From positions 1,364,001 through 1,428,000 of the forward strand of contig JAJQJQ010000029.1 in the NCBI GenBank assembly GCA_028622995.1: 64,000 bases of DNA. The letters run 5' to 3'. How positions within the stretch are numbered: the stretch's first letter is position 1; every line of letters starts with the position of its first letter. Both the position numbers and the translations under genes were made by a program. This document shows positions 35,668 through 47,705 of this stretch, piece after piece. The notes under the pieces are model-generated. The model saw nothing but the letters and a program-made list of their open reading frames with translations. It made no database searches and was not told where the DNA came from. The stretch is from Panagrolaimus kolymaensis (taxonomy: Eukaryota > Nematoda > Chromadorea > Rhabditida > Panagrolaimidae).

Positions 35668-37218
35668 TATTTTTATAATCTGTTTTAATGTTTTTTGTTT
35701 AAATAAATGAAAAATTCTTCATTTCCATAACACATTTTTTAAAGCTATAATTTAACACAAAATAACATGAAATTTCAATTCTGACAAATACATATAATAA
35801 AAAGCTTTTTATTAAAAATTATAATTCCAAAATATTTACATAAGCTTTCTTTTTTTTTTCAGTACCGGCAATTTCATTTCATAAGAGATCTGAAAAAAAA
35901 AATACTATAGCTGCCAATTTCAATGAAGCTGTTGTGCCACTTATAGTTCACAGTTCCTGCCATCTGTCTACGGCATTTTGTAAGGAAATAAATTTTGTAA
36001 ACGTTTTTCTTAATAAAAAAAAGAAAAAATAAAGATAAAATGCTATAATTTTGGTGCCAAGTTTTACTTTTCAATTCAAAGAAAAGGTTCTTTCATTTTT
36101 ATAGTCATTTCTGAACAAAAATTTTTAAATTTAAAATGCAAAGTAATATTCACTTTTTACAATGTCTAATTAGGTCATTAATTACTTACTATCTATTGTA
36201 TTTTAAAGGGAAATAATAATTGTAAATTTTTTATTTTCAAAAAAAAGAAAAAAGCTATCATTCTGGGGTCTAGATTATTCTTGTCATTTCCATAAACAAA
36301 AGCTTGATAAAATCAAGAAAAAAAATTAAATTCTGATAGTAATTTTTTTTCATTTGTTATATATTTTTTAAATCATTTTCTTCCGAATTTGTTTCTAAAT
36401 AAAAAGTCTGACTTTTTTGGCAATTTTTTTTTTACAAATGTGGAAATATTGATTGTCTCTAAACGTCACTATTTTATTAAACTTCAACTTAAAGTTTCTA
36501 GAATCTTATTAATAAAACGAAACAATGAAGCATGGATTTCTTGTAATGATGTAATAATGACTTAACAAATTTGTATCTATTATTTATGCTTTATCCGTTT
36601 TTTACGCTTGGGTATAAAAGATTAAATTAAATTTGATTATCTCATTACATTAAGTAATTCTAAAAGTGCTATTAAACTGAAAAGAAAAAATTAAAGAAAA
36701 TACAACTCATGTTTAAAAATTTTTAATATTTGATTCGAAGAAAATCAAACATCTTTAAGGTTAAAAGAAATTGAGTAATAAAATATTTATTATTTTAATT
36801 TTTGAGTAATAAGAATGAATTAAATTTTTTGTAGAAAATTTAACAGGAAATCTTATTTCTTATTTTGCCAATAAAGAAAATTATTACCCACAAATTTTGA
36901 ATTACCTTTAACTTAGAATTAGAAATCACATTTTGAAACAAGAAAAATAATTGCATATTGAATTTAAAATTACTTCCAAATTCCTGTCGTCAAAAATACA
37001 ATACTACAAAAATTTCATTGGTGCTAATGATTCAAGTTGGAGACATCATCGAATACACTTGCAATTAAATGAAAATTTTTTTTAACAAGTATCAAAGAAA
37101 AAATTGTAATAAACCATAAAAATTTCAAAATTTTTCGTAAATATTATTGTTTTTATAAAATGGAGTTAAATAGAAAGTTTTACAAAAATATTTTCAGTTA
37201 TTCGCAAAATAATTTGTT
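35668..37218. other. convergent intergenic region
   Basis: 1.5 kb of AT-rich DNA between convergent genes. No repeat, RNA gene or coding structure was recognised. AATAAA-type sequences near 35701 suit the receptor gene. Confidence 0.35.
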
Positions 37219-39865
37219 TCAACTGTCTATTTTCTTTGCTTTTTGTTCCGATCTTTTTCGTATGATTTTAGTAAATTCTGCTGGTTCATCTGTGGCCATG
37301 AAGAAAAATAAAAAATTTGCCTAAAACAAATTCCATATTTTTAAATGCAAAAATTATAGAACCGAGTGTGTCCGAACTTACCAAAAATAAAGTTACAGCC
37401 AAAATTAAAAAAATAATTCTCCATTCATATTTATTTGAATCATCCGTAACAAAAATAGCCACCAACCCTGGAGCAAGAAAAAGGGTAATGCATTTAATAA
37501 ATTGAATATTAGCAATTACAAAGGCACTATATTGTCGAGCTACGAGGGTTCCACATTTATAAAATCCACCACAATTTGCGCCCATCAACCCGTGAATGGT
37601 GGTGAGAAGCATTACAGCGGTCATGGGATAATCATCTGGAATAAAACCCAAAATAGCGAACATGAGGCTTGGAATAAAGCATGCAAGGGAATTAAATAAA
37701 ATCATTTTTGTTTTTTCGCTCACAAATCTGAAAAATTTCTTTTTTTCGGTAATTAAACTTTGCTTTGCAGACGCCGCAAAAATCAGCGTTGTGTTATCTT
37801 CAAATTATTAAACTAGGTCCAAAACCAAAAAAAATCGCTTGCTTCGATATTAAACTTTTTTCTTTCTCAATTAACACAAAATTTTCCGTTTCAAGAGCCA
37901 CAAAAAAAACTTTTACTGTCAAGGAAAAAATTATTTAAAAAACATTTTTTTTCAAATTTTTATCAACAAAAAAGGTTTATTTTTTTCGCAGAAAAGCTTG
38001 CTTTTTTTAATTCATGATTCTTAACGTAAAAATACTTTCGCTGCTTGGGATAAAAAATTTACTTTCTTTTATATATATAAAAAATTATAAAAAATATTGT
38101 CAGTTAACTAAAATAAACAACCATTGCTGTGGTAAGGAAGCAACAACAAAAAAAGGAATTTAGATCTGAATAAAAAATACATCGTAAAATTTTTTTTTCA
38201 CTTACTTAACGTGATCACTCAAATATCCAACCCCTAATTTAATAGGAATATGAGAGAGTGCAGGTAAAGCTCCCAACCATCCAGTATGAGCCACGCCATA
38301 ATGTAAAACATTATTTATATATGTTGGAATATAAGTTAATAAAAATATTCCTGAACCAATATCCGCTAAAGAATTAAGCCAAACAGTTAAAATAATTGGA
38401 TTAAATATTATTTTTTTATATGGAACAAATGAATCCATTTTTATGTGGGCTTCAGTTTTATGTCGATGAATTTTTTCTAATTCCACATCGGAAACAAGTG
38501 GATGAGTTGCTGGATTATCGTTATAAAAGAAAATCCATAATAAAAACAAAATTAATGACGCGATTCCATGAAAGTAATAAACTGAAGGCCAACCAAAAGA
38601 TGATTCACACAGCTAAAATATGTGATGTCATTTAAATAAAAGTCAGTACTTTAGATTCAAAAAAATAAAGAAAGAAAAAATAGTCGGTAATTTTTATTGG
38701 CTTTTGGCCTTTAAAAATTCATTCAATTTAAATAATTTGTGACATTTTTTTTCTTACATGATTTCGACATTTTGTATGTTACATTTCGAAACGAAAAAAA
38801 TTTATCTATAAAAAGATCTCATTTACGTCCCCCTCATTTTTTAAAAGTTTTCCTAAGAAAAAGAGCTTTTTTTAATTTAAAAAAATTCACTTAAAAAGAG
38901 CATTTTCGTGTAAAAAAATTTTTGTTTTTGGATTTCAACGCAAAAAATATTCAAAATAAGTAACAAATTTTTAGATAAAACATAAGTAAAAACTATTAAA
39001 TGCAGCATTAAAAAACTCAAAAAATATTAGTTTTTATTTTTCTTTTTTTGCTTTTTAAGTTTTTGTTTTGAGACTCCAAGAAATAATAATAAAAAAATTT
39101 GCAAGTGACAAAGCCTATTAGTTTGGTTTCATTTGGTCATGAAAAAAAATGAAAAAAAAGTTTAATCCATTTTTTGTTTTGAAAAAAAATAAAAGCCTCG
39201 CTCACCGCTCCAGCGACAGGATTAGTGATCATTGATGCAGTGGTTGAAAAACATGTCAAAACAGCAATAAAAACTCCATTTTGTTTTAGCGAAGCCCATC
39301 TTGCACAAAGTATTCCTATTACCGCAAAATCTGCGGCATATGTTCCACCTTGAATAAATCTTAGCCCCATAAACCAGGGTAAACCCATTTTAATTCCAAA
39401 TGGAATAAAAAATGTTGAAATTCCAGATACAATTCCTGCCACAAAAAATACATATTTCGCTCCAAAATGTGTATATAAAAATGTGAATGGAAATGTTGCA
39501 ATTAAAGCTCCAATCGCGACAGACCACATTAGCCAAGCTTTTTGAGTTTGAGTATAAAAATATTTTTCATGATTAAATAATGAATTTAAATTTGAATTTG
39601 GATTTGAAATTTGCGAATCATTGGAATTTGAAGATTTAAGCATGCAAATGAGTGTAAAATTATAAACAGTCATATTCATGCAAATTGAAGTAAGACACAG
39701 AAATCCCAAAAAAAGAATAAAATATCGAAATCGATGAATAAATACTTTTTGAAAAATCAATGACATTTGAGAAGTTTCAGAATCTGAGCTTTCTTCGCCT
39801 GACACAGATTTAAGATTAAATCTTGGTCGACGACGGTGGAAACTTTCCCAAATTTTTGAAACCAT
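37219..39865 (-). CDS. SLC17-type major facilitator anion transporter
   Basis: Exons from the 5' end: 39865-39206, 38612-38206, 37727-37382 and 37320-37219. Phases 0, 2 and 0 fit and the product is 504 residues. Twelve hydrophobic segments can be traced. Family landmarks: an N-terminal helix then 'NMTVYNFTLICM', 'GLRFIQGGTYAADFAV' in helix 4, 'GWPSVYYFHGIASLIL' entering helix 6, a central loop 'NPATHPLVSDVELEKI', and 'VNVIQF'-like helix segments near 'IANIQFIKCITLFLAP'. The loop pattern (ydsPxxHPxIsxxE) is typical of the SLC17 sodium-phosphate/vesicular glutamate/sialin group, which is expanded in nematodes. Substrate cannot be told from sequence. The start is the ATG at 39865; the longer open frame upstream has no ATG. 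The first intron is 593 nt and T/A-rich. Confidence 0.85.
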
Positions 39866-40207
39866 ATTTTTTTTAATAATTACCTCAAACACAATTTTTT
39901 TAAAGTCTTTTCAAATTTAATTTTTTATAAAAAAAAAATCAATTAAAATAATGAATAACGCATTTTTTTTCTTCCTATTTTTGGTGAAAAGAATAAAAAA
40001 AACTTAAAACTTACCAAAAAAATATATGAGTAATCCTTTTTTTAAACTAAAAACTTGTTTATAGACGACAAAAAAAAATACAGACAAACAACAACACAAA
40101 TAATAAATAAAGGTAAAATAATACCTAAATTCCTAAAACACAACTATGATAAATGGACCAAAAACATATAATCCATTCGAATCCCTCATTTTTTTGGTTG
40201 GTCAAAA
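39866..40207. other. intergenic stretch between transporter and coiled-coil array
   Basis: 342 bases, AT-rich. No feature was recognised; it must contain the transporter promoter. Confidence 0.3.
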
Positions 40208-40909
40208 TTATTTTTTTGTTTTCTTTTTCTTTTGTAAATCAATTTTATGCTTTTCTTTCAAATCTTCAATGCATTGGTTTTTTACTGCAACTTCCGATTT
40301 AAGTTGTTTATTAGTTTCTTCAAGTTCTTGGATTTCAGATTCATATTCCTTTGCCAATTCATAAATTGTAGAGTCTAAAGATTTGTTATTTTCTTCGAGG
40401 TCATGCGCATGTTTGGCTTTTAATACTGCAATTGTTTGATCTTTAAATTTAATTTCTACTTTAAGAAATTGTTTTTCTTGTTCCTGAGCATCGAGATTGC
40501 TTATTAATTCGGAAATCTAAAACAATTAAATAATTTTGACAAAGTTTTTTTTTATTTTGTGTTTATAGAAAAACTATATATATACCATTTTTTCTTGTTC
40601 ATCTTTAATGGATTGAAATTTATTTTCCTTTTCTTCATTGAGATTTTCGATTTCAAATTTTTTTGAATGACTTTGGGCTGCTTCTTTGGCTTCTTCCTAA
40701 AAATTTTAACTTTTATAAATGATACTTTAAAGATTTTTTAATTTAAATAAAAAGTGTTATATAACCTTTTCAAGCTCATTTTTTAAATTAGCATTTTCTA
40801 ATTTTGCCGCCAAAATTTCCTTTTCTAATTTGAGAACTTCGATGAGTTCATTGCATACTTCAAGCTGTTGATTGTATTTTTCAAAGATTTGTAAAAGTAC
40901 ATCATTCAT
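40208..40909 (-). CDS. coiled-coil leader gene, short form (array copy 0)
   Basis: Exons 40909-40766 (48 codons), 40696-40586 (37 codons) and 40516-40208 (102 codons plus TAA), all phase 0, give 187 residues. Nearly all is coiled coil, with the leader 'LQIFEKYNQQLEVCNELIEV' and 'KLENANLKNELEK' at the first junction. The exon 1-2 sizes equal those of the longer copies at 43.9, 50.3 and 59.6 kb. Here it ends in a Lys-rich tail, and none of the later exons (the nuclear-signal exon or the leucine-rich-like exons) are present. So it is a leader-only derivative or a distinct short member. The protein probably homo- or hetero-oligomerises through the shared coiled coil. Confidence 0.7.
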
Positions 40910-41509
40910 GATAAATATCTATAAATTTTATCAACATTAACTTTTAAGAATGTTTAACCTAACAAACAGTTAATCAATAATTCAATAAGCAAGGAAAAAA
41001 TATAGAAAGCATAGAAAAAAAAAATTTGAAAACAAAAATCAATTATGCACACACATGCCCATCATTTTTATGACCATGTGAAAGAAAAAAAAATGCCACA
41101 TTTCAATGAATGATTGTGGACATTAACCATAACTCATTACATAAACACTCGTACGCACGCAAACACACATATGCTTTCTAAAGCGATCATTCAAAACAAA
41201 AAAACATCTATTGAAGAAAATATTTTTCCAAAATAATCGTGTACTGCCTGCCATACCTTCAAAAAACAAAAATGCTAATAAAATTTTTTTGTTGGGATTC
41301 GATGAAATTAAATTTTGTAAGTAATTTTATACTCCACATCTTTAATAAAAGCACTAATCCTTTCAAAAGGAGTTATGGTCACAACAACAAAAAAAGATAT
41401 ATTAAAAAAGTGATATTACTATAAATTTTTATTGAGATGAGCACATTCAGATTTCTTAACTTGAATTAAACAAACAAAATAACAATAATATAAACAACAC
41501 AAATAAAAT
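40910..41509. other. spacer in the coiled-coil array
   Basis: It contains one copy of the conserved 3' flank block (41281-41390) and a CACACAC-rich patch near 41048 and 41158. No gene. Confidence 0.35.
41281..41390. repeat. array 3' flank block, copy A
   Basis: It shares TTGGGATTCGATGA, CACTAATCCTTTCAAAAG and CAACAACAAAAAAA with blocks at 44761 and 47481, each just downstream of an array gene. Confidence 0.55.
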
Positions 41510-43957
41510 TTAATAGGCAACCAAATTAAAATTAAATTTTAAAGTAAGTCGACCATTATTGATTTTAAAAATATGATAAAATTTTGATTCGTCTGAAATA
41601 CTAATTTCAAAATTCATTGCTTCAATCATTGTTTTTACCTGAAAAAAAAAATATTCAAGGATGTTCATTTTGTTGTTAAATAATGATTCACAAAAACAAA
41701 AAAAAAGCAAAAAGCCTACTTTATTTTTATTTACTCGTTCATTACACTTGGGATAATAGCAACGAATACTGTAATTAATGCTACCTTCCAAATTTTTTGG
41801 AATATTTTGAGTCATAGCTTTTTCAATTTCTTTAACTTCTTTGAGAACATCTTGCAAGGGAACTTTATCACGAATATCAAAATCAAATTTAATTTTCTTA
41901 AGTTGTTTTGGGAAAAGTTTAGACCAAGCGATGAGCATCGGTGAAATTTTTTGGATTTTATCATGGTGGCCAAGTATTTTTAACTTTTCTATCGATCTTA
42001 AATTTGCTGATTCAGAATGGCAAAAAGTATAGTCAATAATTGTTAGTTTTTTACACGATATTGGTAAATTATTCAACATCTAAAAATAATAATAAATTAT
42101 TAACTTTAAAAAAATGAAGGGAAAGCTTACGTCAGAATTCTTATTTTTCAAAATTTTTAAAGATGTAATTGAACGACTTCGTCTAACAACAGTTTTAGAG
42201 GTTTCACCAATTTTTTCATGCAAATATAATTTTTGTAATTCTAAAAATGATTTATAAATGAAATTATTAATTTAAATTACTTACTTGGACCAATTAAGAG
42301 ATTAAAATCTTTGACATGAAAAGAATTATATTGTAGAATATTTTTGCATTCAAATGAAATAATAGATTCTCCAATTGTTTTTAAAAATTGGTCAAAAATA
42401 TGTGAACAGCTTGAAATTATTAATTCGTGTTTTTTTCCACTTTCCTAAAATTTCTTTTTATTTCTATTAAACATCTTTATAAATTAATAAACCCACCATC
42501 GTCATAGAAAATTTCACCACCGCATAATATGCGTTTGAGGTAATGAGTTCACGAACATTGGAAAAATATTTTATAAATGCTTTTTTTTCATTTTCTCCAG
42601 CCTTAAAATATGTTTCTAAACTTTGTATACAAAGACGGGGGTCATTTTCTAATGAGAGAATTTCGTTAAGTTTTATTTCAAATTCCGATAGCTCTTCATT
42701 ATTCTAAAAATTAGAATTTAAAAAATGGCATTTGTATTATATAAAAAAATTTACATTAGGAGTACCACCCGACGATTCGTGGGTTTTTTCAACATCAGAA
42801 AAACTTTCTTCACTATTAGAAACTTCATTAATTTCTTGGGTATCAGTGGAATTATTTTGAATAGAAAAACTTTGTTGATTCCTCTTTTTTGGAAGATTAG
42901 GGTTAATTATTTCATCCGATGAATTTCTTTTTCGATTATTTATCTAAAAAACATTTTTTATTAATAGAAAAATGAAAGTGAAAATTTTTCACTTTTGAAC
43001 GATGGGACGACTCTTCTGGTTGAGGATGAGAAGCATCAATACCTTCAACATTTGAGGTTGCAGAATTTTCTTGGACTTCAGTTTTAATATTTTCATTATT
43101 ACTTTCTTCGTATTCAAAAACAATGAATTTTTTATCCTCAGCTTCTTGGTTATCAATTTCTGCAGAAATATTATCGGAGGTCTGAAAACAAAACAAAAAA
43201 TGATACAGATGTAAAAAAATTTTAATGAAAAAAAGGTTACCATTTCTGCTGCATTTTTATCCGCTTTTAAATCTGCAATGATTTTATCCTTTTCAGCTAA
43301 TTCATCTTTAAGAGTTTTATTTGCTTCTTCAACTTTTTTAAATTCTAAATGTTGTTTCTTTATTAAATCAGTTTGTGCAATTTTGAATGCTTTTTTGGTT
43401 TCATCAAGGTTTTGTTCATGCTTATAGCTCAGTTCCGCCATTGCAGACTCCAAAGCTTGCTTCGATGATTCGTTTTGGGCATTCATCTCAGCTTTATGAT
43501 CATTTTTCAAATCCGCAATATTTTCATCTTTCTCAGCGAGTTTTTTTTCAAAAGCTTGCTTTTCTTGTTCTTGAGCATCCATGGTATTTTTTAATTCAAC
43601 ATTCTAAAATTGTCATTTGATCCTTTATTTTAAACTTAAAGAAAACTAACTATTTTTTCTTGTTCATCCTTCAAAGATTGCATTTTTAGAAGTTCGCTTT
43701 CGAGGGTTTTTACTTGAAGTTCCATTTCTTCAGAATATTTAAGAGCTTCTTTAATTTTATTCTAAAAAATCATATTTGTTATTTTTTATTTTCCAAAATA
43801 CAATAGATTTTACCTTTTCAAGTTCATTCTTTAAATTAGCATTTTCTAATTTTAAACTTAATAATTCATTCTCAATTTTGAGTTGATTAATAACTTTTTT
43901 GCTTTCTTCCAGTTGCTGATTATATTTTTCAAGAATTGAAAAAGGTACATCAGCCAT
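41510..43957 (-). CDS. coiled-coil / leucine-rich-like protein (array copy 1)
   Basis: Ten exons from the 5' end: 43957-43814, 43761-43651, 43603-43241, 43181-42993, 42943-42755, 42703-42497, 42444-42285, 42240-42131, 42079-41720 and 41638-41510. All phases fit (0 except 1 after exon 7), giving 653 residues. Residues 1-206 are coiled coil, starting 'MADVPFSILEKYNQQLEE'. Exon 5 carries a bipartite nuclear-signal-like 'NNRKRN...KKRNQ' in a Ser/Asn-rich acidic stretch. Exons 6-10 are helical then leucine-rich-like: 'KLQKLYLHEKIGE', 'LNNLPISCKKLTIIDYT', 'LKKIKFDFDIRDKVPLQDVL' and the terminal 'FYHIFKINNGRLTLKFNF'. I know no named family for this combination. It is one of a tandem minus-strand series. 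A nuclear scaffold or adaptor is only an inference. Confidence 0.8.
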
Positions 43958-44599
43958 AATAAATATCTAAAGAATGGGTTGGCATAAAATATGAAAGAAT
44001 AAATAAATTAAAAATTTGAGCGCAAGCATAAATCTTGTTTTAACAAATACAAAAAATTAGCGCGATGAAGTAATAAATGCATCGTTCAACAAAAAATGTG
44101 GAATTAGCAACTCATGATTTCTCCCAAACTATTTGGTATGAACAACGTGATTTCAATAGGCTCTTTTAGTTATTTTGAAATCGATTGATCTTGCAAAAAG
44201 GAAAACCAAAAATACGGTAAATCTATGGGGAAGTTTAAAAAATCATTAAAAGGCGCAAGAAACGGATATATACAAACATATACTTTTAATTTATAACTTG
44301 AAAACTCATAATAAAATAAAAGGTGCTATAAAAATAAATATATATATGTATAACATTTGAGGAATCTATGGAGAAATAAACAAAAGAAAAATTTTAAGGA
44401 GACTAAGAAAAATATAATCAAAGAAAAAATTTTATAAGCGCGGACATTTTTCTTTAGGTTATGAATCACAGATATGGAAGATTTGTAGAAGAAAAAAAAG
44501 AGAAAACAAATAAAAAAAGACATCGATAAAAATAATGCACAAATATTCTCTCGAAAAGCATATCCATCATTAAGCCTTTGCATTGAGGCAAATTATACG

Positions 44600-44680
44600 T
44601 GTTCAGAAGCTATACTTTATGCGTATTCCAATGACAAAGGTGAAAAGTTGTTTACTTTTCAATAATCTTGGCGCTTTATC
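44600..44680 (-). promoter_or_regulatory. conserved upstream block of array copy 1
   Basis: GTTCAGAAGCTATACTTTA then TTTACTTTTCAATAATCTTGGCGCTTTA resemble blocks at 50517-50600 and 59713-59790. All three lie about 130-650 bases upstream of an array ATG. The conservation may be promoter function or recent duplication. Confidence 0.35.
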
Positions 44681-44760
44681 ACTTCTTTTTTTTCAATGAA
44701 AGGTGTGAAGAAGATGATAATTTTCTTTATTTATTTATCCTTTGAAGAACAAAATTCCAA

Positions 44761-44870
44761 AAAAAGTTTTATTGGAATTCAATGAGATTGAATTCTGTCG
44801 GTAAATATATAATCAATTTTTATTTATTCACTAATCCTTTCAAAAGTATTATGTTAGCAACAAAAAAAAG
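44761..44870. repeat. array 3' flank block, copy B
   Basis: ATTGGAATTCAATGAGATTGAATTCTGT and CACTAATCCTTTCAAAAG align with copies A and C. Confidence 0.55.
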
Positions 44871-44973
44871 AAAAGTGATATTCATATAATTTTTTATTGG
44901 ATGCATTCAGGCTTTTTGATTTAAATGATGGAAAAAAACGATAAAAACAATATAAAAATTAATTATTTTAATA

Positions 44974-47062
44974 TCAAGCATCCTCCTTAAAGTCAACCAA
45001 TTCAAAGTTGATTTTTAAAGTAAGTCGATCATTATTGTTTTTGAAAATATGATAAAATTTTGATTGTTTTGAATCAAAAAATATGAAATTCATTTCTTCA
45101 ATCAATTTTTTGGCCTAAAAATACATTAATTTAAATTAATGTTTTAACAAAATATTAATTTCCAAATTCCATAGAAAAACGGAAAAAAAACTCACTTCTT
45201 TTTTCTTTTCTGGTTCATTGAAATTTGAAAAAAAAAAAGCAGTTGATATTAAAAATAATACTTCCTTCAAAATTATTTGGAATATATTCAGTTACAGATT
45301 TTTCAATATTTTTAGCTCTGTTAAGAGCATTTCGCAAAGAGATGGGTTCACTAATGTCCAAAACAAATATAATTTCTTTAAGTTCTTTTGGAAAATAATT
45401 AGACAAACCGCTAAGCATGTGTCTAACATTTTGTGTGGATTCAAGTTTGCCAATTACCTCTAAATTTTCTAATGACTCAAAATCCGCTGTTACGGGGACT
45501 GAAGTGTAGTCTTTAATCTTTAATTTTTTACACGATATTGGTAAGTTTTGCAATATCTAAACTTAATTTTAATTTATATAGAGTTTTAAAAAAAAAGAAT
45601 GGTATAGCTTACATCTAAACTTTGAGGAGCTTCCAAGTAAGTAATCGAATTGTTTTGTCTAATAAGAGTTTTAGATCTTTCACCAATTTTATCATGCAAA
45701 TATAAACTTTTTAATTCTAAAAATTATTTATAAATTAAAAAGTTGGAAACAGGATAGGACGCTTGAATGCGAAAAGAAAAAAAAAGGCTTACTTGGACCG
45801 ATTAAATAATCAAAATCTTTTCCACGTAAATTTTTTTTATATTCAAATGAAATAATAGACTTTCCAATTGCTTTTAAAAGTGATTCCAAAAATGCAGGTT
45901 TTAACTCATTTGGAACAATTAAGCCTTGGATTTTCCCGTTATCCTAAAAACATTTTTTGTATTTTAAAAACTAATTATAAATAAGAATATAAAAAAATTA
46001 CCATAGTGATCTCAAATTCTTTTGATTTCGCGTAATTAAAGCTAAGTAATTTACGACTATTTGAAAAATATTTTAAAACTGCCTCTTTCTTATCTCTTCC
46101 AGATTTCATAAAAGCTTCTAATTCTTTATAAGATACAAAAGGGACACCCTTTTCTTTTTTATTATCTTTCTCAAGAATTTCATTGATTTTTCTTTCAAAT
46201 TCCAATAGCTCTGCGCTGGTGTTCTAAAAAGCAGAAGAAAATGAAGAAGCTAATTTTTAAAGAATAAAAAAGTAATTACGTTTATAGAATTACCAGAAGA
46301 ATTAGGGATTTCTTGGATTGCTTGGTCAGGGTTCTCATTAATATTTTCTTTGTCATGGAGATTGTTGACTTCAATTACAGCTTCATTGTCCACTTTTTCA
46401 AGGTCTCCCTCTACTGACTTGTTATTTAAGATATTGTTAATTATTTCGAATGAATGATTATCATCAGCGGAATATTCAGGAACCTAAAGATAAAAAATAT
46501 ATATATTCAAAATGATGTTTAAAAATCTTACTCTATTTTTATCAACTTTTAAATTTGCGATTATTTTATCATTTTCAACGATTTCATCTTTAAGAGATTT
46601 GCTTGATTCTTCCATTTTCTGAATTTCTAATTTATGTTTATTTTTTAAATCAGTTATTTCAACATCGAAAGCTTTTTTCGCATCATCAAGGGTTTTTAAA
46701 TGTTTATCGTTTGAGTCAACCATTGCAGAATTTAACGCTTGCTTTGCTGCTGCAACTTGTGCATCCAATTCATTTTTATGTTCATTTTTCAAATCCGCTA
46801 TTAATGTTTCTTTCATTTTAATTTCAGATATAAGGGCTTGTTTATCTTGATTATATTGGGCAATCTGAAAAAAAGGTATTAACTTTCGTTTAAAAAAAGA
46901 TGTAGAAAGTAAATTAACCTTTTCAAGCTCAATTTTTATATTAGCATTTTCTAGTTTTGCCGCCAAAAGTTCCTTTTCCAATTTGACAGTTTCGATGAGT
47001 TCATTGCATTCTTCAATCTTTTGTTGATATTTTTCAATGATTTGAAAAGGTGCATCAGTCAT
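44974..47062 (-). CDS. coiled-coil / leucine-rich-like protein, frame broken in a T11 run (array copy 2)
   Basis: Eight exons from the 5' end: 47062-46919, 46864-46532, 46483-46280, 46223-46002, 45943-45793, 45716-45613, 45556-45196 and 45114-44974. The layout matches copy 1, except that the 37-codon exon 2 is absent and exon 3 lacks the nuclear-signal motif. The leader is 'MTDAPFQIIEKYQQKIEE'. The terminal leucine-rich-like region is conserved ('LQNLPISCKKLKIKDYT', 'FYHIFKNNNDRLTLKINF'). In exon 7 the frame hits TGA after a T run of 11 (coding strand, about 45227-45237). With ten Ts the frame continues to the next GTGAGT donor and total length would be 552 residues. So this is either a homopolymer error or a recent null allele. 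Branch-specific exon loss makes it the most divergent array member. Confidence 0.7.
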
Positions 47063-47705
47063 GTTAAATATCTATAAAAATTCTAACTTTAAAGTCTTAA
47101 TAAAATATTTAAAAAAAAACAAAGTGACTTAACGAAAATTAAAGCTCACGAATTAAAAAAACAAAAAACCAAAAAATGAAACTCGCTGGTTGCAGCAATA
47201 AGGACTTAAAAAAGGAAATGGTTTTATGTCATGTCATCACTTTCCACATATTTTTGGGATAACTTTTTTAGGTACAAAATAGGTAAGAAAAAAAAGTTAT
47301 AAATGGCATTGGAACGCTAAAGAGCCTAAAAAGCATATTAACAAAATCAATTTTTAGTATTGAGAAAGCTACGACAATTGTAGGGAAAGTGGTTTCAATA
47401 AACACTTAAGGTTAAATTCACCTACGACCTTCTTTTATGGCTTTATTCATTTTTTGAAGAACTAACAAAATGCCAAAAAAAAAGATTTTGCGGGAATTTA
47501 ATGAGCTTGAATTCTGTATGAAATTTTATGCTTGACATTTTTTGAAATATATTCGCCAATCCTTACAAACGTATTATTATGGACAACAATAAAAAAAAAG
47601 ATATATAAAAAAGGAAAATATTTATTATATTTTTTTGACACATTTTCGGCTTGAAAACAGAATAACGATAAAAACAATGCAAAAAAAGAATAAATTATTT
47701 TAATT
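47063..47705. other. spacer in the coiled-coil array
   Basis: It contains 3' flank block C (47481-47590). The conserved upstream block seen for copies 1, 3 and 4 was not found before copy 2. Confidence 0.35.
47481..47590. repeat. array 3' flank block, copy C
   Basis: GGGAATTTAATGAGCTTGAATTCTGT and GCCAATCCTTACAAACGTATTATTATG align with copies A and B and are the most diverged of the three. Confidence 0.5.

Larger units (their letters stand above)
43958..44973. other. spacer in the coiled-coil array
   Basis: It holds the conserved upstream block of copy 1 (44600-44680) and 3' flank block B (44761-44870). No coding sequence. Confidence 0.4.

Noticed and set aside
40170..40190. TTCGAATCC T-loop-like sequence
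   Set aside because: No acceptor stem, anticodon arm or D-arm could be paired around it, so not a tRNA.
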